The notes under the pieces: model-generated
What the model saw: only the letters and a program-made list of their open reading frames with translations
The model's database searches: none
What the model was told of the DNA's origin: nothing
Shown here: positions 24,794-37,700 of the stretch, in pieces
Layout: each line of letters starts with the position of its first letter
Position numbering within the stretch: position 1 is the stretch's first letter
Assembly (NCBI GenBank): GCA_003956705.1
Contig: QZCP01000778.1
Span: 190,331 to 254,330, forward strand
Source: Brevipalpus yothersi
Taxonomy: Eukaryota > Arthropoda > Arachnida > Trombidiformes > Tenuipalpidae
Direction of reading: 5' to 3'
Length of the DNA: 64,000 bases
Made by a program: the position numbers and the translations under genes

Positions 24794-26602
24794 TTACGAG
24801 CACCGCCAGCTTGCAGCTGGGTAAGATTGTATTCGATCAATTCGACTACGTGCCCATTTAATCCATGCGAATCCAACAATTGTCAAAATGACGACCTCTA
24901 TATAGTAACCATCTATCGAGACAGAACATTTTCCACCCTTTGCAGTGCACAATTTTTGGATATCGAGTTGGTCGCAACGTTCGCCCGTGATATCACAGTG
25001 TTTCACGGTGAGGTAATCAAGGAGATAGAGACTGACAAAGCCAGGCCAGCTACCGCCAAGATTGGTGATAGTATTTAGTAAAGTCATATAAGTACCACCA
25101 ATGGATGGATCACTGACTCTTGAATGGAATGAAAGCAAGGAAACATAAATACAATATACCGACACTTGATGGAGAGCAGTGGCTAGAATCACGATGATAT
25201 AATAGTACATCGGGAAGTGTGGCTCAGTTGGGCTCCTCAATATTTTCGTCCAATAAAGGAGGAAGGCATTTATAATGCCACACAACAGTCTGGAGAACAA
25301 AAGAGTGGCAGAAGAGTTAGTTTTTGACAAAGATCAGATAAATAGGAATATATTGGAGTATATTTACCTGAAGGGATAAGATTTTATGAAAATATTCAGA
25401 GGTTTCCGTCCCTTAGTATATCTGCTCAGGAACCAAGGTAGAATCACTTGAAGAGGTAGAATTGGAATACTTAGGAAAGCAAGTGTTTCTTTTGTCAGCC
25501 CAGCTTCAGTCAATTTGAGAGGAGTCCCAGAATCGGTAACCGCAAAAGCGATTTTACTTGTCAGCAGGAGAGCAGCAAAAGACTGGACGGTCGGTAATTT
25601 TAAAATGCCATAGAGCATTTTGTATGTACTTGAGATACTCATATCTCGTTCAGATTTACTAGGAGGTGACTCTGATTTCAATAAACAAACCAAAGTTGTG
25701 GTAATGAGAAATACCATGGACCAGAAAAAAAGGAATCCTGTAAATTATGAGCCAGTTAATTGGTTGAGTGAGTACTATGAAAAAACATTTACTCACCAGC
25801 AAGAGTAACCATTCCATCTGGTTGGGGAATTGAGCGAAAATATCGATTGCAAACTTCTGGAGATTCGAGAGCAAGAAAAACCAAATAACCCAAAGTGAAG
25901 CCTACCGTTTGGCCAACAGTGTTACAAGTTGAACCGTACACTACATTACGCTTGGATAGCATAGTCAAGGCCCAGCCATCAACGGCGATGTCTTGAGTAG
26001 CACAGAGAAAATTAATTACAAAGAAAATAACCGCTAATAAATACACTCTGGGAACACCAGGTTCCATGACTACTTTGTCCGAGATACCCTCCACTTTGCT
26101 GGCCGGTGGAGAGCCAAGAATCGAATCAATATTGTATGAAAGTATAAAAAGGCAAATGCCAATGAGATATTGAACCGGGATGAGCCATGATTTGCGGCGT
26201 CCAAAATTGGTATGATAAAATGAGTCGACCAATGGTGCCCATAATAGTTTGAGACTGTAATTTGAATTGAGAATGAAAGAATTGAGAGATAAGAATGCAT
26301 ATGGACAAGAGTAGCAAAAGAGGTATGAAAATGAATGCCTACCTGAATGGCCACGTAACCAAACTGAAAATGGCTTGTTGTGAGTATGAGACACCATAAT
26401 TTTGTAGAATAAGCGGAATGCTACCAGATAATCCTAATGGTATTCCTTGTAGAACGTATAGGACCAGTAGAATGAATATTGATCCATAATCACCTTTCAG
26501 TGATCTACTTTCATATTTATAATCATCCGATTTACTTGGTGAACTATCTCTCTTTGAATCACCTGAGAGTAAAATCTTTCGACTTGATGATCCTCTATCC
26601 AT
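24794..26602 (-). CDS. SLC33A1: Acetyl-CoA transporter AT-1
   Basis: Multi-pass membrane protein of the ER that imports acetyl-CoA for lumenal acetylation of proteins and gangliosides. Four exons, 26343-26602, 25797-26254, 25368-25737 and 24794-25289, with introns of 59-88 nt, join in phase to 527 aa (human 549). Family-specific stretches are VLQGIPLGLSGSIPLILQ, SLKLLWAPLVDSFY, FGRRKSWLIPVQYLIG, ATQDIAVDGWALTML, GGTYMTLLNTITNLGGSWP, the cysteine-containing ER loop VKHCDITGERCDQ, and the C-terminal ASWRC. The start gives a Ser/Lys-rich cytosolic N-terminus as in orthologues. Confidence 0.95.
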
Positions 26603-27533
26603 TATTGTTACCTATCAAACCAAAAAAGATGCCAATCTTTTCCTTCTTGTCATCAGGAGTCCAACAAATTAATCAACTTGTCACTATCATCATAAAATTG
26701 ATGATGATTTGGGTTTAGCAAGGAATACAGACCAGAACAGAAACATTTACTCACAATAGCAACAGATCGACCGGTAAACACAACGTGTTTAAAAAACATT
26801 GGATAAAGAGAGAGAGAAAAGTATTCTGTTGGAAGATTGTGAATCCTTGCCAGCATTTCAAAAGTAACACCAGGGGATGATAACATGAAATTCTGTTATG
26901 TCAGAATTTATTGTGAATCAATTTGATTAGAGTGGACCATTTTTTTGGTTCCAATTTTGTGATCTCTTGTTATCTGGGTGAAAATTTTTGCATCACTTTC
27001 ACAAGTTTCTTATGATTCACAAGTTATGAGTCTGTAAGAAAAGTATTTGTATTGGATTGGATGATTTTGGAATATCTCTTCAAGTGATTCATTTCGGAAT
27101 TACGCTTAATGATATTTGCGAAAAAAATTTAGACCAGAAGAAGAAGATTGCTTTTTTTGTGAAAAAGGTGATTGGCCAAGGATAAACAATCAAACTTGTG
27201 GGTCAACTAATGAGGTCTACGATTTGAATTGTTTTGTATGATTAACAGATAACTTATAGTGTGAGTAATAGGTTGAGGCCTTGAATTGTGATAATCAGCT
27301 ACAGCATTGAGAGCGAGGAGCGAGTCAGTGACGTTCAAAGTAAAATTTGAGACAATCGGGATTCTCTCTTGATTAAATGTGGATTCATATTTGATTCAAC
27401 CAATAATTTGGATGCTTTAATGTGATTCTTTCTCCAATCGTTAATCAATTTGGGAGTTTATATCGATTTTAACCCACTCTCATTGTTTACCAGAACGAAG
27501 TTTTTCTCGATTCAAGAAAAGTCTTCCATAAAG
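26603..27533. other. Intergenic region between divergent SLC33A1 and DUSP11-like genes
   Basis: About 0.9 kb of AT-rich DNA with no convincing open frame. It should contain the SLC33A1 promoter and the promoter and 5' UTR of the RNA triphosphatase gene. Confidence 0.5.
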
Positions 27534-28559
27534 ATGTAAGTCTTTCGTTTGTTTTTTACTATAAATATACTGTAAATAATAGAAAAATACGTGGAGTAGA
27601 TGAAGTAGATACTGTTAATTTTGATTGAGAATTTCAAACTGTTTTTACAAACTTTTGGGAATAGGTACTCCAAAAAATGGACAGAATGGTTGGCCACACC
27701 AGCATGTGGAGAGAAAATCGATGGAACACCGTTCATATCTTTTAAGGCTCCCCTGCAGAACGATCAAAGATTCGAGCCATCTCAAAGATTTAATTTTGGA
27801 ATGCTATTCCACAAGCATCCCAACATTGGTTTGATTATTGACTTAACTCCAAGTACTAAATATTATAATCCTGAAATACTCAAGTCTTTCAATGTTGTAA
27901 GTTCGATCAATATACGTAATGTGTTTTGAAATTTCAATATCGATATAAAAAATTCTCTCTTCTTTTAGGAGCATAAAAAAATACCTGTCGCTGGATTTGG
28001 TACCATACCCACCTTCAATGAGGTCAAACAATTCACTGAGGCTGTCGATGATTTTCGATCTAGATATCCTCATCGTGATATTGGTGTACATTGTTTTCAC
28101 GGTCTCAACAGAACGGGATTAATGGTTTGTTTGTACCTGATTAAGAGGTTTCGGTACCGACCTGATGCAGCCATAGAGGCGTTCAACTCAGCTCGTGGAA
28201 AAGGAATTGAACGAGAAATTTATATCAATTTTCTGATGAATAGAGAGAGACCATCTAAAAGGAGAAGAATTGACTATAGGAATTCCAAGACAAGAAGTGG
28301 CAGAGAGATGCCTAGAAATGGCATAGATACTAATTGGAGGATACCTTCAAATAGTCATTGGAGTAATCCTCAAACTTCCCGCCCACCTCGTTCATCACAA
28401 CCAGATGCAACATCATCAACCAATTTTAATCAATATGGTCGTCCATATCAGAACCACTGGATGAACCGCTCATCACAATTGAACGCTACATCATCCACCA
28501 ATTTTCAGCATCAACATGGCTATCAATATCAAAATCACCCGATGGAGGGTTGGTGGTGA
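27534..28559 (+). CDS. DUSP11: RNA/RNP complex-1-interacting phosphatase (DUSP11/PIR1-like)
   Basis: Cysteine phosphatase that removes 5' phosphates from RNA; nuclear in known orthologues. Exons 27665-27896 and 27969-28559 carry the catalytic domain. The first coding bases appear to be the AT at 27534-27535, joined across a 129-nt intron to the G at 27665, giving a split ATG; the product is then 274 aa. The signature loop is HCFHGLNRTG with nucleophile Cys120 and Arg126, identical in pattern to the RNA triphosphatase subgroup (HCxHGxNRTG). KKWTEWLATPACGEKIDGTP, IGLIIDLTPSTKYYNPE and RPDAAIEAFNSARG also match. The C-terminal 80 residues are Asn/Ser/Arg-rich with two repeats of the form SSQ-x-(DN)ATSSTNF. 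No guanylyltransferase domain follows, so it is not the capping enzyme. If a different first exon is used, the N-terminus would change. Confidence 0.9.
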
Positions 28560-28951
28560 TTATCATATTGAGAAAATCTATTCAGAATTCGAAACATAGT
28601 TCTAATCTATCGAATTCTGGAGACGAGTATCTAGCCTGTATGTGGCTGAAGAACGATATACATTTATAAGGTCAATGGTTTTATCATCAACGCTTTGTAC
28701 TTCTAAAATTATCAGCTTTATTTTCTTGTATCGTTGCGATAGTTTTGCTCAAAGCATAGCCGACTGTCTACTGTGACAGACATCGTTATCATCTGGTCTT
28801 TGATTGCTGATTCAATATCAAGAATTTGATGATTATTAAGATTGATTGCCAATGAACATTGTGATATTCGAACTCATACGAAATTTATTGACTGAAAAAT
28901 CAAGGGGACCACAGGTTTTTAGACGGTTCAGACAGCTAACTGCCTTGAATT

Positions 28952-31009
28952 TCATGATTCCTTTGGCTTCTGATCATTAGATTCTTTGGAAACATTTGAT
29001 TCCTCATTTTTGCCGTCATCACCCCACTTTGGATCAATTGGTTTCATTGAGGGAAAGAGGAGAACTTCTTTGATAGTGAATGAATCAGTTAGAAACATGA
29101 CCAACCGATCGATTCCGATGCCGACACCACTTGTTGGTGGAAGACCAAGTTCAAGTGCATCGAGGAAAGTTTCATCTACCACTTGAGCCTCATCATCTCC
29201 TTCAGCTTTGGCCTTAGCTTGCTCTTCGAATCGCTGTCGCTGCACATGGGGATCATTCAATTCTGTATAACCATTAACAACTTCACGTTTACCAATAAAT
29301 AGCTCGAAACGCTCTGTAAGATGAGGATTATCTCGGTGGTATTTTGCCAAGGGGCTCATCAATGCTGGATGATTGATGATGAATGTAGGATTTACACATT
29401 GCTCTTCGATAAAGTGTCCAACAAGTTTATCAATCAGTCGAGCAGTTGTTCTAGGTGGACGACATTCGACATCGTGTTTGAGGCATTGGTCAGAGAAGAA
29501 TTTGTTTGATTCTGCAGAATCTAGCTGATCCAGTGGAGGTAGTTTTTCACCCAAACATTTTTCCAATTCAGGAAGCATTTCTATTCGTCGAAAAGGAGGT
29601 GTGAAATCAATATCCAACTTCTCACCTTCAGGTCCTTCTGGATGATAGGTAATCTTGTGAGAGCCAGCTATCGATTTGGTCAATTCACTGAGCATATTTT
29701 CAACACAGAGCATCTGGTCATTATAATCAGCATAAGCGGCATAAAATTCGCACATAGTGAATTCAGGATTGTGAGTTTGATCAATTCCTTCATTTCGAAA
29801 AATTCGACCAATTTCATAGACACGTTCCATACCGCCAACAACGAGCATTTTGAGATATAATTCGGGAGCAATCCGCATATACATATTCATTTCCATATCG
29901 TTATGATATGTTATGAACGGTCTTGCCGTTGCTCCACCAGGTTGAACATTCAGTATTGGAGTTTCTACCTCTAAATAACCTAGTTTATCTAAAAATTGTC
30001 TCACAAAGTGAACAACTTTATGCCTAGTGATGAATTTTTGTCGAACATCTTCGTTCATAATCAAATCAAGATACCTTTTGCGGTAACGAATTTCTCTATC
30101 TTTCAATCCATAATGGAGATGAGGAAGCATTTTGATGCAAGGAGTTAAAAGAGTGATATCTTTTGGTATCAAACTCAATTCACCCTTTTGAGATCGACCC
30201 GGATGTCCTCGACAGCCAACAATATCACCACGTTTAAGTTTAATGTTTGCATCATTGAAAGCATCCACCGATGAATAGAACCGGACATTAGCTAAAATTT
30301 GAACTTTAGCTCCTTCACCACGAAGATCATAGAAGGCTAAATTTTTCCCATATTCACGCTTAGCATGAATTCGACCAGTTAAATTGAGAGTAACATCTTC
30401 CAAAGTTTCACCTAAAGGAAAAGAATCGAATGTGAATGCATACAATTAATGCAAAACATGATTCACATGTCATAAGTCGGTTGACATGGGATGCCGGTAC
30501 TTACCATCTTTGAGATAGGAATATTTATCAATAAAATCAGGAATCGACATATCCACATGATATTTGTGTGGAAACGGATTTTCTCCTCTAGCTTTCATAT
30601 CGAAAATAGCTTGCAATCGTAGATCATAATATTTATCTGGATCCTCTTCATCATCAACCGGTTGCTTTGAATCACCACTTCCATTAGCATTTTTGGCCAC
30701 ACTTGCAGCTTCTTTGGCTTTCTCTTTTTCCGCTTTCTCTTGAGCCTTCTTTTCCATCTTCAATCGTCTCTTCAATTCATTTTTACTCAACTTTTCCGCA
30801 CCACCAGCAGCGTCCGACATCTTGGCAAACGATACCGATGAACCACAATTGTTACACTTGATCAAATTAGATTTCAATAAATTACGAACACAACTACCCA
30901 CTAATAAGCCAGTAGACAACAGTAATCTCATCTCTTTCCAAATCAAATGCTGATGTTGGCGTGATTCTATGTTGTTCATGCTGGCGCCTTGATCGTGAAT
31001 ATTATTCAT
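28952..31009 (-). CDS. KARS1: Lysyl-tRNA synthetase, probably dual cytosolic/mitochondrial
   Basis: Class IIb synthetase charging tRNA-Lys. Exons 30505-31009 and 28952-30411 join in phase to 654 aa from the first ATG. Family landmarks are the Lys-rich N-terminal helix (SKNELKRRLKMEKKAQEK), the OB-fold (GRIHAKREYGKNLAFYDLRG), motif 2 (FRNEGIDQTHNPEFTMCEFY) and motif 3 (GVGIGIDRLVMFLTD, then LFPSMKP). Two in-frame AUGs stand out in exon 1. MSDAAGG at 30820 gives a standard 591-aa cytosolic enzyme; MRLLLSTG at 30931 begins a basic, hydroxylated, Asp/Glu-free stretch typical of a mitochondrial presequence. Vertebrates make the two forms by alternative splicing; here both could come from one mRNA by leaky scanning. 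It is transcribed in the same direction as Syntaxin-16 upstream. Confidence 0.96.
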
Positions 31010-31343
31010 TTTTCGTTACTTTTTTTTCGGCGCGCTTTAGAAAATTTCATTGATTGAGAGAGATGATCACCATCAATGATGATATAATATACTTTCACTT
31101 TATTGATTGGAACAAAAAGAATGTGAAGATAAACGATGAGGATGATAGCGTGTGTGTGTGAAGAATGGATTAACATAACCACAAAACATTTACATTTGTA
31201 AGGTTAATCAAATGGGTGGGTGGATTTCGAGTATCACATACAACATAGGTGTTTATATAAGAGAGGGAGAAGGAAAACATAGAATTAAATTCCTCAATAT
31301 TGGGTGGTGGAAGGAAGTGAGAGGCAGAGGAGCCAAAATTCAA

Positions 31344-32460
31344 TCAAGATCGAAGGATGGTCAATATGAGAAGGAAGAATATGGATAGAGTAATTATGAT
31401 GACACACTTCATTTTTCGTGATCGTCGTACACTTCGTTCCGCTTTACTCAATTCGATAACACCCTGTTCAACGGACATCTCAACATTCTCAATATTGTAG
31501 TCTATTCTATCTAGTAAGGAGCCTTGATTGATCACAGCAGTGTTGATACTGTTGAAAACTTGATTCAATTCTTCCATTGATTTCATTATATTAGTCACCT
31601 CTTGTTCTCGCATCTGAAGAAACTTGTTGTCAGTCTGTAGGAATTGCACTTTTTGCATGCTTGTTTGGGCTGGAAATTCTGTACTTGGTAAATCAAAATT
31701 ATCCAATAAATTGATGTCATTGTGATTGGATGATATTCCAAATGGATCACCGGTATCATCTAATTTGATCATATAATCATCATATTCACGTAGTTTGTTG
31801 AGACAAGTCTTTTGGACATCTCGAAATCTGTACGATAATCTATTGATAATATGATATTCCCATTGAAGTATGTTGCTGATCACTCTTTCTTTCATGGAAC
31901 CATCCTTCGGAATGTTTTTAATCTGATTGACCAGAGAGTGTAACCTATTGAATCGTTTACTGATCTCAAGACACATTTGATCCATTTCATTGTCTTTTTT
32001 AGTTGACGAATCTTCGGCAAAAATTTCTTTATTCTTCATCTTGAGAATATTCTTCTGGACTTCTTCTAACTGATCAACTAGATGGATTTGAATGTAAAGA
32101 CATGATTGATCATTTAATAATTTGATCCAAAAGTTACAATATTCTGACAAACTTAAAATTCTCACCTTGTCTGTTGATTTTGTCTGCCTCGAAACGAAAT
32201 TGTTCCACATAAGCTACCCAATATGGTGGATCCATGGATGACATTTCAATCGATCCATTCTCTTCCTTTGTGACAAGGGTGACCCTCTCTTCATCCTGAG
32301 AGGAATCCTTGAGATAAAATCCAACATTAACAATGAGATAAGTTTTATGGTAATAACAAAAAAAAATGATCGGCTCACTTACATATCTGGAGAAGCTGCG
32401 ATAATTGATCGCCTTGTTCCGTAATGTCAAAAATGTTTCATAATGGCCCCTTGTCACCAT
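31344..32460 (-). CDS. STX16: Syntaxin-16 (Qa-SNARE of the trans-Golgi network)
   Basis: Membrane-anchored Qa-SNARE for endosome-to-TGN transport. Exons 32383-32460, 32166-32307 and 31344-32077 join in phase to 317 aa (human about 325). The N-terminus (TRGHYETFLTLRNKAINYR) matches the STX16 Vps45-binding peptide pattern TRxxxxxFLLLRN. MDPPYWVAYVEQF parallels the PPKWVDGVDEIQ segment. The SNARE motif near the C-terminus (LNQVFNSINTAVINQG, then LLDRIDYNIENVE) carries the zero-layer Gln, and a single C-terminal hydrophobic anchor (CVIIITLSIFFLLILTIL) ends the protein. Exon 2 could begin at 32307 or four codons later, since two in-phase AGs are available. Confidence 0.95.
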
Positions 32461-33267
32461 ATCCCAACACTATGTCAGGAACCCAATCAGAACACTTTTA
32501 AATTTGAATGATTCAAGAATGATCGAAAATGTTCAACCATTCATTCATTCATTCATGTTTAATTCATCATCATTCCAACATCTTCATCAAGAGAAAATAT
32601 TGTAAACAGATGATGACATCATGATGTACTTTTGGGGCAGCAAAAAAAATCGGCTACTGCCACCTTCATCAAGACCTGCTCCAATCATTAGCGAAGAGGG
32701 AAAATATTTTCATTTTTTCAAGTCCCACTTTATCCAACCAATATTTCCATGTCCAAAGTAATTGAAAAAATAACTTGTCGATAAGAATATTATCTCCAAT
32801 TTTTCACATAGACGAAACACTCCTAATCGATCTTGAATCATCATTGATAATCTAATCTTCTGCTAGACTGTGATACTGTTTGATTGAGAAAACTTTTTTC
32901 CAATTTCGGAAAGAATTTTTCTCACCAACTTGTAGCTTGATAAGGATGAATCATTTTTCCATTTTTCTAATCTCCACTAGCTACACTCATATCTTGGATG
33001 ATCAAGTTAATTTTTTTGCCACCTTCTACAATTAATCGTTGATCAATTGAGTCACAATCACGAATTTATTTGCGAATAAAAATTCGGCAAAATTTGATGA
33101 GGAACTAGATGGCGTTGTCCAAAGCGGTTTCAAAAAAAATTTTTTGATAACAATTTTTGAAAGTTGATTATAATTAGTGAGCTAATTAATCGTATATAAT
33201 CTGATTATAAATTGTTAATTTGGCTAAATTCTAGTGTTCAAGTGTTCCCTAGGCTAGTGGGCGTAGA
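32461..33267. other. Syntaxin-16 upstream region and probable retrotransposon 5' UTR
   Basis: No coding sequence. The left part should be the STX16 promoter. The right part (from about 33100, with a GC-richer patch GAACTAGATGGCGTTGTCC at about 33101-33119) is probably the 5' UTR or internal promoter of the non-LTR element. I could not identify the exact 5' end or a target-site duplication. Confidence 0.4.
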
Positions 33268-34788
33268 ATGATGAGTTCGGATTCAGTCCCTATTCCGTCA
33301 ACGGCTACTAATCTGCGAGACATTGAAAACCAACATTCTGATGCTGGTGAAGTCAGTGCAGCCGTTGAAAATCTCATTTCAAATGCTAGGAAGCAAAGTT
33401 CTAACGGAAGAAAACGGAAAGCGAAAGGAAATGGAATGGTCAAAGTGAATGAAACAGTTGATGTGGAGGAAGAATTGAATAATGAAGAAGTCATAGGTGA
33501 TGACAACGGCGATGGGAACGGAAATGGTGACCATAATATCAACGACGGTGGTGACTGTAATGGTGAAGCTGGCAAAACGGACAGTTCAAATGAAGAGTTG
33601 AAATTGTTTGAGGAGTTCAAGCCAAGAGCTACATCTGAAAAGTTGAAAAGAGAAGATCTCAGCAAATTACCATTGAGATCCATTGCTTGGCTATCTACAT
33701 ACGTATCTAAGCGTGCAGATGATTTGATGAATATGGCGATGAGTAGAATGACGCGCGACACGAAGGAATCGATTGCTATCTTAAGCCATAATGGAGTGCT
33801 TCTTACGCAAATGGTGCAAGCTTGTGTGTTCATGATGTTGGATAATGGGGATGATACACCTAGTATTCGTACGCGTACACGTATATCGAACCTGGTAGCA
33901 AACACTCCAGATACACTTCCGTCTGAGGTAGTTGTTCCGTTCGAAAACTTGGCCAAGGAAAACATCTATATGAGAAAGGAAATCGCAAAATTGGAGTCAC
34001 AATTATCAGTGGATCCCAGCGTTCGAGATGAACCTAGTGGAGAGGGAGTACGTGGAAGGTCTTATCGATTCTCATCGTGCATCAATTGTTGTTCTGGTAC
34101 GGTACTGATAAAGGGTATGGATGATGAAAAGAAAAATAAGATCATGACGTATGCTAATACATTCTCTATGGTGTATCCATCATGGAAGTCGAACGTGATA
34201 GTTTTGGATAGTGTTTGCACTTGCAAACATGCTGCTACCAGTTGCCCTATTAAAAAAGCTGTTGAAAAGATAAACGAAAAATTCCCGGAAACTCGCTCAA
34301 GAGTGACTGAAAAGTTTTTGCCGCGCATTAGAGTGAAAGTTAAAAGCGCCATCGATGAACATGAAGACGCTTGGAGCGTTGTCAGGAGACTGTTACCATC
34401 ACATTCGGAGGAGCTGGCGGCAACACCAAAGGGAATTACCAAATGGAAGAATATTAGAGAAAACTCAACTTCATTTGTGTTTGAAGTTGAGCCTAATATC
34501 AGGAATCTATTGGCGGGTAAACATGTTAAAAATGCGACTGAGCAGCTAATGATCACAGACTCCGTCTACATACCAATGTGCAGAAAATGCCAGAAGCTTG
34601 GGCATCTGGCAAACCGTTGTAATTCAGAAAACTCAGTGCCTCGCTCGGAACATTGTAGATCGTGCCGTGACCAAGACCACCATCCGTTAAGTTTCAATTG
34701 CTCAACAAGGGATCGAATGATTAGGGCCAAGTTATCTAGAATTGACTATGGCCCGAGTTTTAGAAATCACGTTGTGCTATACCAATAG
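33268..34788 (+). CDS. Retrotransposon ORF1 (gag-like nucleic-acid-binding protein)
   Basis: 506 aa. The N-terminus is acidic and Asn/Gly-rich with a basic patch (RKQSSNGRKRKAKG). The centre is helical. Near the C-terminus lies a CX2CX4HX4C zinc knuckle (CRKCQKLGHLANRC, about residues 438-451), then a second Cys/His cluster (CRSCRDQDHH...C, about 463-478). Paired C-terminal knuckles are typical of ORF1 in R1, Jockey and I-type elements, where the protein packages element RNA. The 3' end overlaps ORF2 by 41 nt. Confidence 0.92.
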   Translation: MMSSDSVPIPSTATNLRDIENQHSDAGEVSAAVENLISNARKQSSNGRKRKAKGNGMVKVNETVDVEEELNNEEVIGDDNGDGNGNGDHNINDGGDCNGEAGKTDSSNEELKLFEEFKPRATSEKLKREDLSKLPLRSIAWLSTYVSKRADDLMNMAMSRMTRDTKESIAILSHNGVLLTQMVQACVFMMLDNGDDTPSIRTRTRISNLVANTPDTLPSEVVVPFENLAKENIYMRKEIAKLESQLSVDPSVRDEPSGEGVRGRSYRFSSCINCCSGTVLIKGMDDEKKNKIMTYANTFSMVYPSWKSNVIVLDSVCTCKHAATSCPIKKAVEKINEKFPETRSRVTEKFLPRIRVKVKSAIDEHEDAWSVVRRLLPSHSEELAATPKGITKWKNIRENSTSFVFEVEPNIRNLLAGKHVKNATEQLMITDSVYIPMCRKCQKLGHLANRCNSENSVPRSEHCRSCRDQDHHPLSFNCSTRDRMIRAKLSRIDYGPSFRNHVVLYQ

Positions 34789-37700
34789 CCGAAAATCTGA
34801 ATTAGCCACCATGAATGCCATCAAAAAGATAAATCTATTTTTGCCCGATGTAGCAGTGATCAATGAGGCCACCAACTTCATCATCCCATTAGGTTTTCAA
34901 CTCTTCTCTTTCCTTACAGATAAAAGCAGAACAACAGTGTTAATCAAGAAAAGTTATTCAGCAAAATTTTATAAAATCAGTGAATCAGGATCATTAATTT
35001 ATAGTGTTCATGGTGGTATTCGGATGGTTATTTTACCGGTATATCTCTCCTGTCAGTTTTACGTGGACAAATTCAAAACCAAGTTAGATGAAATGCTTAG
35101 AAAGGCACTCATCTTCAACCCCAATGTTATTATGGTAATCGGAGACATGAATGCGTCAGCATTGAGTGACAGTTCATCACGTTCAGGAGCGAAAGGAGCC
35201 TCATTGCGTTTGTGGTGTGAGAGGAATAATTTCTCAATACCTGATTATTGTGCAAGCGATTGGACATTCTCTGACAGTCGCCGACGTACTTACATCTTGG
35301 ATCACCTGGTAATCTGGTCCAACGTCCAATATAAGAGAGACACCATAAGGTACTTTGATATTGGTTCGGATCATCGACTCATGCTATGCACGGTGTCGAT
35401 ATCGAAAAAGAGAGCTCAAGTAAATCGTTTAGTGGCTCAAATGGAACTACCAACTCAAGAATATATGAGAAATGAATGTCCTATCGTTACTCTGGAACTG
35501 CTGGAAACTGAGTTCTACTGCTTCAAATATGTGAACACACAATCACTCAGCTGCAGTCAGTTCAACGTAGCTTCGACTGTCACCAGACTGCTGAACAAGC
35601 AAAAAGAACAAGATTTTTCAAAGTTACCCGAACAGCTAAGAGCACTGATCAACACCGCTGAAGAGAAGTTATGGTTAGAGAGAGAGAATGTAAGATTGAT
35701 GAATGATGCTATGGAGAAGTACTCGAGGGATCGCAATCCATGGCCCTTCATTCGTAGGGTCACAGACTCGAAAAAGGTCAAGGAGCTGATAGCGGAATGT
35801 GAAGTAGAATTCTTTGCGCGGCAAATCGAAAATGTTAATGAGTTAAAAGCATCATTTAACGAATCTTTTGTTATAGTGGAACAAGTTGAACTTCAATGGC
35901 CAACTCACGTAATATGCCCAGTTTACATTGATAAATTGTTGTCGAAACAAAAGTCTAAGCTGGTAATCGTACCACCAGCGGAATTTTACAGGAATGGTCA
36001 TGTAGCTCCGATTGTATCAGCGTGTGTAAGCGCTGCTTTTCAAGCTGGTTATTTTCCAAAGAGATGGGCTATCGGACGGGCTTCATTCATCCCCAAGCGC
36101 GATTCAGCCAAGATGCGTATGATCGTAACGCAACATCCACTGGGTATGGTGCTGCAGGAACTCATTTGTACTTACCTCGATATGAAGATTGATAATCTGG
36201 CACTTGAGGAATTGATGGAACAACATGGGTTTATGCATGATCGCGGTGTACAATCAGCAATCTATTGCTTTCATCGAATGACCTGTGGAAATTTCAAATG
36301 CTTAATTATAGACATCGATATTGCCGGAGCATTTGACAATGTTGAATGGCATATACTTCTGGATATCTTGGAATCATTAGGATTTGATGTGAGAATAAGG
36401 TACCTGGTAGCTAGCTACCTAAGGAACTTTACTCTTTGGATTGATGATGATGGAGTGATCAAAGGCAGAAGGTTAAAGAAAGGCTTTCCACAAGGGAGCA
36501 AATTGGGCCCAGCTTTGTGGACATTGGTTACGTCTCAGATTATTCCACGCATAAAATCATATTTAGAGAAATATCGCAAAAATGACTCAAATTGTGTGAA
36601 ATTTCTGTTCTATGCTGATGATGCCAAGATTGTAATACGTGGTAATTGTACGAATGAATTCATGGAGATTCTGGAAGGCATCGAGGAGATCATCAATGGC
36701 TTCGGTCTGAAAATCAACAAGAACAAAACGAAAATTGTAACGAGAGGCACTTATATCAAAGACTTACCTTACAAAACAGATTTTATCCAGCTACTAGGTA
36801 TGAGGTTCAAACCAATGAATTGTGATGGTTCCTTTTTCTGGAAAGATTTCAAGAATGCTGCTCGCGAGATAGCAATGGCAGTGGCACCGTTCATTGACAC
36901 CATAGCTCTTTCCTGTTCAAAGCTGCCCAAATTGATTATAAAACAATGTATACTTAGCAAAGCTTCTCATTGCTTACCAGCGATTATGGATGCCGAGCCG
37001 CTTCACAGAGTTATCCGCAGATTCTGGGCTGTGGAATCGGCTATTTGTGGTGCTATGTATGCATCTGGAAACTGTATGAACAAGAGCATGCCACCAATAT
37101 ACACACACTTGATATTCCTTGAGGTCCTGAAGAGTACCATGTTCACGTTGGTGAGCAACACCACATACAAAGACCACAAAATGATAAGAAAATTCTTCGC
37201 ACCGGATATACATGAAAAGTGGTACTCACGTGAACGAGTGAAATACGCCCCTCTCACCCATTTCTACGTAGTGAAACAAGCTCCACCAAGCAATTATGTC
37301 ATCGAGGTTAAGGTATTTAATAGATATAAAGAGCTTAGAGCTCTTGTTCACTCGGTCCATGGTACGCAAAGAGTAGCTGTGAAATTTGAACGTTACACTC
37401 CAGCATTTGATATCATTCGCATTGGTATCTATTCAATACTAATGAACATAGACAAGACAGAAGATTTGAGCTTTCACATTAGGTCAATCGATATATCGTT
37501 AGCAAATGGGGACGCGTGCTTGCAGCTTTGGAATGTCGATGGAATTTCGAGGCTAACGGTAGAAATTGTAGAGATGGCGACGAATGAATATGCAGATAGA
37601 TTCATGGAAGGATGGCGAAACGAAATCATACTCAGTGATCTAGGAATGGTTGGAAACACGACAGTTCACAGTATTATAGACGATGTGATTAAGGATGGAT

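Noticed and set aside
24770..25078. Plus-strand 102-codon frame inside SLC33A1
   Set aside because: Antisense to the conserved C-terminal exon of SLC33A1; no independent support.
33249..33965. Minus-strand 238-codon frame over the retrotransposon ORF1
   Set aside because: Shadow of ORF1, which carries clear zinc knuckles on the plus strand.
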